A stretch of DNA of 64,000 nucleotides from Marispirochaeta sp964554875 (GTDB lineage: Bacteria > Spirochaetota > Spirochaetia > JC444 > Marispirochaetaceae). Within the stretch, counting starts at the first letter, position 1; every line of letters begins with the position of its first letter. Below, piece by piece: positions 57,917 to 64,000 of the stretch. The notes beneath the pieces were generated by a model, which was not told the DNA's origin, did no database searches, and was given only the letters and a program-made list of their open reading frames with translations. Position numbers and translations under genes: made by a program. Location: positions 62,001 through 126,000 of the forward strand of contig CAZKQJ010000005.1 in the NCBI GenBank assembly GCA_964554875.1, in the 5' to 3' direction.

Positions 57917-60307
57917 ATGAATGATCCTTACCGCCTGGGACCCGACGAGGTCGCCTTTGCCGTAGATCCGGAACACCTGAAGGCCATCCCTTCCCCCGAT
58001 GACGATGAGCAGATAATCGGACAGCCCAGGGCCGTCAAGGCCCTGCAGATGGGTACGGTTATCCGGGCCAAGGGTTTTAACCTGGTCGTATCCGGGATTC
58101 CCGGAACCGGGAGGCATACTGCGATCCGACGCATTCTGGAGGAGCTTCCCCCGGCCAAGGGCCCCGACAGGGATATCGCTTTTGTCTACAACTTTTTACG
58201 TCCCGAAGTCCCCATGGTGCTCTATTTTCCCCCCGGAACAGCCCGGCGCTTCAAGCAGCTTATCCACGATCTTGTGGAAAAACTCAAGGTCCTAATCAAG
58301 GCGCGTCTCTCCAGCGAGGTCTACAAGAACCGCAGGGACAGACTGGTGTCGGGAATAGAAAAGGAAGAGAACCACCGCCTGGCCGAATTCGAAGCCCAGC
58401 TTGCAGCCCAGGGCTTCGCTGCCGTTCGGGTGGAGGATGAAGGCGTCCTTTCCACGGATATCGTTCCCCTTATCGACGGCGAAGCAACAGACTTTGACCA
58501 GCTTCAAAGCATGGTCGCCTCGGGAGAACTGGCGGAGGAGGAGTGGAACCGGCGAAGGGAGACGTACTACAGACTGATGGACGAGATGCGTTCCATCTTC
58601 AGCGACCTGCAGCTCTCCAGGGCGGCCATGGAAGAGGAGCTCGCCCATCTGCAGGTCGAGACTGTCCGCCCCCCCCTGCATACCGAAATGGGAAAACTCT
58701 ACCAGGCCTTTCCCCAGGAACAGATCCGCAGCTATCTTGAAGCTCTTGAGCAGGACATCATCGACCGGCTTTTCGTCTTCACCGGCGAAGAACCCGCAGA
58801 GGATGCGGCGGGAAACAGGATCTTTCTGCGTTATGGCGTCAATATCCTTATGGAAGCCGGAGAAGGAGAAACCCCGCCGGTAATCTACGAGAACAATCCC
58901 ACGGTCCAGAACCTGCTGGGAACCATCGAATTCTCCATGGACATGAACGGTCGGGGCGTCATGAGCTTCATGTCCATCAGGGCAGGCTCCCTGATCCGCT
59001 CCTCCGGCGGGTATCTGGTTATCCGTCTGGATGACCTGCTTCAGGAAGAAGGAGCATGGCTCCAGCTCAAACGGGCGCTGCAGACCGAAAAAGTGGAGAT
59101 TCAGCCGCCCCAGGGAATGCTTGGTCTGCCGGCGCCGCAGCTCAAACCCGATGCCGTCTCTGTTGACCTCAAGGTAATCCTCATAGCCGACGAAGGAGCC
59201 TACGATATTCTGTATAATGCGGACTCGGATTTCGCCAAGTTCTTCAAAATCTGCGCCGAGTTCGACAGCAGTATGGACCTCAATTCCGACAGCATGGCCC
59301 GCTACATGAGCTTCATTCGACGATCTTTACAGAAATCCGGCGGCCCCGAAATCTCCTGGAGCGGCATGGCCGAGATAATCGCCTACGGAGCCTATCTTGC
59401 GGACCAGAGAGACAAACTCTCCACCCAGTTTTCCCTTATCTCGGATCTGATTGCAGAGGCCTCCTACTGGGCAGGGAAAAGCGGAAAAAGAGAGATAGAC
59501 GGCGAAACCGTCCAGCTCGCGTTACGGGAGCGCAATTATCTCTTCAATCTGCCTGAAGAAAAACTGGAGGAGCTGATCCTTCAGGGGGATATTCTCATCA
59601 GCATCGAAGGGGAAGAAATCGGCAAGGTCAACGGTCTGGCCATACATGACCGGGGATACTACGCCTTCGGCATGCCCACCCTCATTACCGCCAGGGTAGC
59701 TCCGGGAGAAGAGGGGCTGGTCAATATCGAGCGGGAGGTAGGGCTCTCAGGCGAGATCCACGACAAGGGGATACTGATCCTTGACGGTTACCTGAGGGCA
59801 CGCTACGCTGTGGATTTTCCCCTGGCCATGTATGCCACAATCTGCTTCGAGCAGTCCTACAGCGAAGTGGACGGCGACTCCGCCTCTTCAACCGAGATGT
59901 ACGCCCTGCTTTCCGCCGCCGGCAGGCTCCCCCTCAGGCAGGACATAGCCGTTACCGGCAGCATGAACCAGATGGGAGAGATACAGCCGGTGGGAGGCAT
60001 CAGCGAAAAAATCTCCGGCTTTTACAGCATCTGCAAAAAGCGGGGATTAAGCGGCCGCCAGGGAGTGATTATTCCCGAACAGAACAGGAAAAACCTTTTT
60101 CTTTCCCCGGAGATCCGGGATGCCGTGGCGAGGGAACAGTTCCACATCTATCCCGTAACAAGCATAGATCAGGGAATGGAAGTCCTCACCGGCATAAGCG
60201 CGGGAGAACCGGGACGGGACGGCCGCTTCCCGCCCAAATCGATCAACGGCCGGGTGGAACGGGAGTTGAGGGCCATGGCGCTCCTGGTCAAGCAATTTAA
60301 TAATTGA
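57917..60307 (+). CDS. Lon-like ATP-dependent protease family protein (AAA_32 type)
   Basis: A 797-residue Lon-like protease. The P-loop reads SGIPGTGRHTAIRRIL, with Arg in place of the Walker Lys, as I recall for AAA_32-type Lon relatives; a helical insertion follows, then INMEAGEGETPPVIYENNPT and the second AAA part LVIRLDDLLQEEGAWLQLK. The Lon protease domain has catalytic Ser655 in VDGDSASST and Lys698 in GGISEKISG, 43 residues apart as in E. coli Lon. It is probably a cytoplasmic protease of protein quality control. ATP hydrolysis may be weak given the Arg. Start 57917 by family N-terminus. Confidence 0.9.
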   Translation: MNDPYRLGPDEVAFAVDPEHLKAIPSPDDDEQIIGQPRAVKALQMGTVIRAKGFNLVVSGIPGTGRHTAIRRILEELPPAKGPDRDIAFVYNFLRPEVPMVLYFPPGTARRFKQLIHDLVEKLKVLIKARLSSEVYKNRRDRLVSGIEKEENHRLAEFEAQLAAQGFAAVRVEDEGVLSTDIVPLIDGEATDFDQLQSMVASGELAEEEWNRRRETYYRLMDEMRSIFSDLQLSRAAMEEELAHLQVETVRPPLHTEMGKLYQAFPQEQIRSYLEALEQDIIDRLFVFTGEEPAEDAAGNRIFLRYGVNILMEAGEGETPPVIYENNPTVQNLLGTIEFSMDMNGRGVMSFMSIRAGSLIRSSGGYLVIRLDDLLQEEGAWLQLKRALQTEKVEIQPPQGMLGLPAPQLKPDAVSVDLKVILIADEGAYDILYNADSDFAKFFKICAEFDSSMDLNSDSMARYMSFIRRSLQKSGGPEISWSGMAEIIAYGAYLADQRDKLSTQFSLISDLIAEASYWAGKSGKREIDGETVQLALRERNYLFNLPEEKLEELILQGDILISIEGEEIGKVNGLAIHDRGYYAFGMPTLITARVAPGEEGLVNIEREVGLSGEIHDKGILILDGYLRARYAVDFPLAMYATICFEQSYSEVDGDSASSTEMYALLSAAGRLPLRQDIAVTGSMNQMGEIQPVGGISEKISGFYSICKKRGLSGRQGVIIPEQNRKNLFLSPEIRDAVAREQFHIYPVTSIDQGMEVLTGISAGEPGRDGRFPPKSINGRVERELRAMALLVKQFNN

Positions 60308-60389
60308 TAACTGTTTACGATTGCTTGACCTGCAATTTTACAGAGACTATACTGAATGCACCAGAGGTCATACCTACCAGGTGGTGTAC

Positions 60390-61871
60390 ATGTCAAAAGC
60401 AGTTGATGTAGAAAAGATAAAACGTGCGGCCAGGAATTCCATTCCAATTTCGATAAAAACATTTACCCTTCCCCATGAAACTGAGGAGTACATGGAGAGA
60501 ATTCTCGAGATCTTCCTCTCGGAATTCGGTCAGGATCAGCTCTCCAGCCGCATCGGCTACTGTATGCGGGAGCTCGCGGTTAATGCAAAAAAAGCGAACA
60601 CAAAACGGATCTATTTCAAGGAAAAGAGTCTCGATATTAACGATCCCCGGCAGTACGAGGAGGGGATGGAGAGCTTCAAACAGGAGACTCTGGACAATAT
60701 CGACTATTACCTTACCAAGCAGAAGGATGCCGGTCTCTACGTAAAGGTCGTCTACCATGCCAAGGGTAATGCCTTTACCATGAGCATCCATAACAATTCC
60801 CGCATCTCCCGCAAGGAGCAGATCCGGGTCTACGACCGTATTGCCCGCTCCCGGGCCTTCGATTCCATGGAAGAGGCCCTCTCCTCGGTGATGGACGACT
60901 CCGAGGGAGCCGGACTGGGAATCGTCATACTGGTCCTCATGCTCAAGAAGATGGGCCTGGACGAAGACGCCTTTGATATCGATGTGGACGGGGACGAAAC
61001 AATCGCCAGGATTACCGTGCCCTTCTCTGCAGTACACCTTGAGAACATCAACGAACTCTCCCGGGAGATCGTCAACGAGATCAACGAGCTGCCCCAGTTT
61101 CCCGACAATATCGTCTACCTTCAGAAACTGATCAGTGATCCCGATTCAGAAATCTCCGATATCGCCAGGCAGATCAGCACCGATCCATCCCTGACGGCGG
61201 ACCTTCTCAAGCATGTAAACTCCGCCCAGTTCATGCTTCCCAAGCGGGTGGACAACATCGTGGAAGCCGTCAAACTGGTGGGTTTCCGGGGAATAAAGAA
61301 TCTGCTCTACTCCTTCGGAACCCTGAAGATACTGGACTCGAACCAGCGCTGGCTCTGGGACCACAGTTACCGGACGGCTTTCTACGCCTATAACCTGGCC
61401 AAGAACTTCAAGCGCAGAAAGGAGCTGCTGGATGACGCCTATGTGGGGGGTATCCTGCACGATATGGGAAAAATAATCTTCTCCAACGTTCATCCCAACC
61501 TGCTGGAAAAGATCCAGGGTTTCTGCGCAGACCGCAATATTCACCGTGACTTCATTGAAGACCTGAGCGCCGGGCTGAATCATGCCGAAATAGGGGCCCT
61601 GATAGCCGAGAAATGGAACTTTCCCGTCTCCCTCATCGAAGCCATACGGTATCATCATGATCCCCTGGCTGCCCACAACGAGTTCCGGGACGTTGTCTAC
61701 ACCGTCTACCTTGCAAACGCCCTCTGCGGATATGAGCGGGGCGATATAGAATATGACCAGCTTGAGACCGAGGTAATCAGGGACTTTGGAATCACCTCCC
61801 AGGAGAAGCTGGATATGGTGCAGCAGCGCCTGTCCCTGGCCTTCGACGACGAAAGAAACAAGAAAATGTAA
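60390..61871 (+). CDS. GHKL ATPase-like and HDOD domain signalling protein
   Basis: A 493-residue protein. Residues about 30-230 resemble a GHKL ATPase: N-box-like CMRELAVNAKKANTK and the G-box-like SEGAGLGIVILVLML. Residues about 245-450 form an HDOD domain (LPQFPDNIVYLQKLISDPD, ISTDPSLTADLLKHVNSAQFM, GGILHDMGKIIF, then AIRYHHDP). HDOD proteins act in signal transduction and chemotaxis or biofilm control, some as phosphodiesterase-like modules. The start at 60390 follows AGGTGG. The fusion is unusual but no partner gene is apparent. Confidence 0.82.
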   Translation: MSKAVDVEKIKRAARNSIPISIKTFTLPHETEEYMERILEIFLSEFGQDQLSSRIGYCMRELAVNAKKANTKRIYFKEKSLDINDPRQYEEGMESFKQETLDNIDYYLTKQKDAGLYVKVVYHAKGNAFTMSIHNNSRISRKEQIRVYDRIARSRAFDSMEEALSSVMDDSEGAGLGIVILVLMLKKMGLDEDAFDIDVDGDETIARITVPFSAVHLENINELSREIVNEINELPQFPDNIVYLQKLISDPDSEISDIARQISTDPSLTADLLKHVNSAQFMLPKRVDNIVEAVKLVGFRGIKNLLYSFGTLKILDSNQRWLWDHSYRTAFYAYNLAKNFKRRKELLDDAYVGGILHDMGKIIFSNVHPNLLEKIQGFCADRNIHRDFIEDLSAGLNHAEIGALIAEKWNFPVSLIEAIRYHHDPLAAHNEFRDVVYTVYLANALCGYERGDIEYDQLETEVIRDFGITSQEKLDMVQQRLSLAFDDERNKKM

Positions 61872-61894
61872 ATCCCTTATCAGAACAAAACCTC

Positions 61895-61923
61895 TTGACT
61901 TTTATATATATAGTATTTAATAT
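61895..61923 (+). promoter_or_regulatory. Promoter of the glutaredoxin-like gene
   Basis: TTGACT (61895-61900), 17 bases, TAATAT (61918-61923), in a very AT-rich stretch. The ATG at 61955 follows a GGGAGG ribosome site. Confidence 0.7.
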
Positions 61924-61954
61924 ATATGCATATGAATAAGAGAGGGAGGCTGTA

Positions 61955-62185
61955 ATGGCAGTTAAAATTTATACCACTCCAAGCTGTGTCTACTGCAATA
62001 AGGCAAAGCAGTATTTCAGGGAGAATCACATCTCCTATACGGAGTATAATGTGGCCAACGATATGCGCCGCGCTGAAGAAATGGTGAAAAAATCTGGACA
62101 GATGGGTGTTCCGGTAGTGGATGTGAACGGCAGGATCATTGTCGGATTCAACCAGCCGGAAATTGAACGCGCCCTTCACCGGTAA
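61955..62185 (+). CDS. Glutaredoxin-like protein
   Basis: A 76-residue single-domain glutaredoxin/NrdH-like protein. It starts VKIYTTPSCVYCNKAKQYF with a CVYC active site, followed by GVPVVDVNGRIIVGFNQPEIERAL, which has the cis-Pro and the glutathione or thioredoxin reductase contact region. It reduces disulfides or supports ribonucleotide reductase. It is monocistronic with its own promoter and terminator. Confidence 0.92.
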   Translation: MAVKIYTTPSCVYCNKAKQYFRENHISYTEYNVANDMRRAEEMVKKSGQMGVPVVDVNGRIIVGFNQPEIERALHR

Positions 62186-62207
62186 CACTCTGCAGACCAT
62201 GATAAAA

Positions 62208-62235
62208 ACCGGCGGTTCACACCGCCGGTTTTTTT
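62208..62235. terminator. Bidirectional intrinsic terminator
   Basis: ACCGGCGG (62208-62215) and CCGCCGGT (62222-62229) form an eight-base stem with a six-base loop, followed by a T-run on the plus strand (62229-62235) and preceded by A (giving T on the minus strand). It lies between the glutaredoxin-like gene and the convergent methyltransferase gene. Confidence 0.9.
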
Positions 62236-63052
62236 ATTGACAGGCTTCGAACCAGCGCTGCATGGCTATGGCGGCAGCCACCGAAACATTCAGGGAGGCC
62301 TTGGCCCCTCCCATGGGTATGGAAAGCCTGAAATCAGCCCGTGACAGGGCATCTTCGCTAAGGCCCCACTCCTCATTGCCCACAAGAAGCAGTCCCGCAG
62401 AGGGAAAAGAGCAGGTTGCGATATCCCTGCCTCCCGTCTCCAGGGCTATAACCTGAGTACCGTTCCCCTCGTCCGCAGATATGGAACAGGCCTCCTGAAG
62501 GGTGCACACGGACCATGGGACCGCCAGCGACGCTCCCATGGAACTCCGGCTTGCCCGGGGCTGTTCAGGGTCCGGAGTGGCGGGACTCAGATAAATATGC
62601 CGCACCCCGAAGGCTTCGGCTGAACGGAATATATTCCCGACATTGAAGGGAGAACGAAGATCCTCCAGAAAGAGATCAACAGGCATAAGCTTCCGCGTTC
62701 CCGTGTCAAGAAGACCAGTGTCCGGAACCCTCAGATCCCAATCCGCCAGAGATACCCCAAGTTCGGACATAATGAGGCTGCAGAGTACCCCGCATTCCCT
62801 GCCAAAGTCAGCAGCCAGGTGACCCGAAAGGGACAGACCGGCGTTCCTCAGCCGTTCTTCCAGCTCTTCCGCCCGTTCCCGTACAGTCTCCGAAGTATCG
62901 GAACGTACAAGGGTTGCGCAGAGTCCCGCAAGATAATAGCTGTCAACAGGCCTGGAAACCCGTATCTCCATCTCAAAAGCGCGAAGAAGCTCCGCAATCT
63001 TACGCAGGCGGTTTTTCGTCGACAGTCCAGCGAGCTTTCGCAGCGCTATCAT
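62234..63052 (-). CDS. TrmH/SpoU family RNA methyltransferase
   Basis: A 272-residue SPOUT-type enzyme. The knot motifs are visible: RSPFNVGNIFRSAEAFGV, LLLVGNEEWGLSE and SIPMGGAKASLNVSVAAAIAMQ. They transfer a methyl group from S-adenosylmethionine to a ribose 2'-OH in tRNA or rRNA. The N-terminal 100 residues are a helical domain unlike the usual substrate-binding domain, so the target RNA is unknown. Its ATG overlaps the stop of the upstream ADH-like gene (ATGA). Confidence 0.9.
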   Translation of the reverse strand: MIALRKLAGLSTKNRLRKIAELLRAFEMEIRVSRPVDSYYLAGLCATLVRSDTSETVRERAEELEERLRNAGLSLSGHLAADFGRECGVLCSLIMSELGVSLADWDLRVPDTGLLDTGTRKLMPVDLFLEDLRSPFNVGNIFRSAEAFGVRHIYLSPATPDPEQPRASRSSMGASLAVPWSVCTLQEACSISADEGNGTQVIALETGGRDIATCSFPSAGLLLVGNEEWGLSEDALSRADFRLSIPMGGAKASLNVSVAAAIAMQRWFEACQ

Positions 63053-64000
63053 AGGGCACCTTTCAGCAGATTGAGGAGCTCCTCCTGATCAAGGGGTTGA
63101 GGCAGCTGGTCGGCAAGGCCCGTTTCTATCGCCGCATCAGCAAGTACAGGAAGGTCCCGGGACGACAGGCCGTAGTCGCTGAAGCGCAGGGGCAGCTGAA
63201 GAGAATCGATTCTGCGCCGCAGGGCGGCAATGACCGTATCGGCCGCTGCCGATGTTCCCATCCTGCGGGTGTCCTCGTCAACGATGGGGGCCATCCTGGC
63301 GAGCTTGTCGGGACAGGCCCTTCGGCCGTACTCCAGGATTACCGGGAGCATCAGGGCCGCTACACCGGATTTCGGTATCTGAAAGAGTCCTCCCGCAGTC
63401 AGCGCCACGGCACTTCCAATACCCGGGGATCCCATGGTCAGACCGAAGGCCGAGAGCAGCCCAGCCTGGTACAAGCGAAGATCCAGCTCGGAGGGGTCCT
63501 CCTCTCGCATCGAGCTGATACTCCCTGCAAGCAGCCCGAGGGAGCGCAGTAAAATCGTAGTGGAAAGAAAATTGCTGCTCCGGGAAAAATAGGCCTCCAG
63601 GGAACTCAGCATCGTATCCAGAAGAATGGCAGAACGTTTCCGTTCGGACAGGCCGGCGGCATACCGGGGGTCCAGGACGACCAGGTTCGGAAAGGCCTCT
63701 TTGCGCCGGAAAACAGAGCTGTGACGGTTCCTGGCGTCAATAAGGAAGAAATCCTCCCTCAGCATGAAGGGATTCCGACAGGCGGTGGGAACTTCGATAT
63801 AGGGATAGACCGAGGTCCCCGATTCCCCTTCCTTTTTCAGGCTGTCAAGATCATAGATGCCTGCACCGAAGGCTGCCACTGCCTTGGCCATGGAAAGGAC
63901 CCGCAATCCGCCGAAACCAATGATCATCTGTACCCGGGCGGACTTGGCCAGATCAAGACACTCCTCACCAGCCCTGCTGGTCGATTCGGCGCCTATTTCC
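63049..64000 (-). CDS. Iron-containing alcohol dehydrogenase homologue lacking metal ligands (5' end outside window)
   Basis: An open frame runs to the window edge with no stop before the Met codon at 63927, so the N-terminus is cut off. The visible 316 residues follow the iron-ADH fold: the dinucleotide-binding GFGGLRVLSMAKAVAAF, then TMLSSLEAYFSRSSNF, then a helix bundle with GGLFQIPKSGVAALMLPVILEYG. The usual GGGSxxD motif is altered. The metal-binding His of DALTHAIEAY, HAxAH and IPHG are replaced (by Ser, Ser/Val and Lys). It may be a non-catalytic or changed-function member. It couples translationally to the TrmH gene. Confidence 0.7.
   Translation of the reverse strand, partial: EIGAESTSRAGEECLDLAKSARVQMIIGFGGLRVLSMAKAVAAFGAGIYDLDSLKKEGESGTSVYPYIEVPTACRNPFMLREDFFLIDARNRHSSVFRRKEAFPNLVVLDPRYAAGLSERKRSAILLDTMLSSLEAYFSRSSNFLSTTILLRSLGLLAGSISSMREEDPSELDLRLYQAGLLSAFGLTMGSPGIGSAVALTAGGLFQIPKSGVAALMLPVILEYGRRACPDKLARMAPIVDEDTRRMGTSAAADTVIAALRRRIDSLQLPLRFSDYGLSSRDLPVLADAAIETGLADQLPQPLDQEELLNLLKGAL

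Noticed and set aside
1..64000. CRISPR arrays, insertion sequences, prophage or integrase genes
   Set aside because: None seen: no regularly spaced direct repeats, transposase motifs or phage structural genes.

Overview
The window looks like a chromosomal segment of a free-living, probably marine or sediment spirochaete of the Spirochaetales (Spirochaeta, Sediminispirochaeta or Marispirochaeta-like). This is inferred from the gene set: several chemoreceptors, HD-GYP, PilZ, HDOD and cyclase-type signalling proteins, a full PTS, many small envelope lipoproteins and PEGA proteins, and moderately GC-rich DNA with dense, overlapping genes. No species is claimed. Both ends cut through genes. One 100-N scaffold gap lies in ribE.

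Layout. 1-3.9 kb: 3' end of a TetR-like regulator, a secreted DUF2271-like protein, a LysE exporter divergent from a MocR regulator, and a YigZ protein. 3.9-9.2 kb (minus): five overlapping envelope genes, apparently a twice-repeated PEGA/beta-barrel plus lipoprotein module and a further lipoprotein. 9.4-11.7 kb: a CorC-type transporter, an FMN reductase and FxsA. 11.85-16.4 kb (plus): hybrid kinase, Fic-like protein, Na/phosphate cotransporter with PhoU-like tail, and a lone receiver. 16.4-19.9 kb: YhhN, a chemoreceptor and a lipoprotein.

19.9-28.2 kb (minus) is a self-contained mannitol PTS operon: EIICB, EIIA, HPr, enzyme I, an MtlR-type regulator, mannitol-1-phosphate dehydrogenase carrying a Phd/YefM-like tail, and a HAD phosphatase. 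Directly downstream of its promoter's upstream flank (28.2-29.9 kb) lies a two-gene operon for a second HPr and a chemoreceptor without a sensor domain. Its promoter and upstream region is an ungapped copy (about 130 bp) of the mtl promoter region. Together they suggest a mannitol transport/chemotaxis regulon. 30.0-34.1 kb is the ribD-ribE-ribBA-ribH operon behind an FMN riboswitch with an intrinsic terminator.

34.1-41.2 kb holds a zinc-binding (CZB) chemoreceptor, an HD-GYP protein, a membrane AraC regulator, parvulin, SixA, a PHP protein and a PilZ protein. 41.2-52.3 kb (minus): a GH65 phosphorylase with a vestigial HAD tail, an AcpH-like protein, a remnant of a small Cys protein, an AddAB-type helicase-nuclease, and a large protein with an embedded HPr domain. 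52.5-64 kb: two tandem class III cyclase-like genes, tRNA-Ala(GGC) 12 nt before an unknown protein gene, LspA, Nif3, a Lon-like protease, a GHKL-HDOD protein, glutaredoxin, a TrmH methyltransferase and an iron-ADH homologue that lacks the usual metal-binding histidines.
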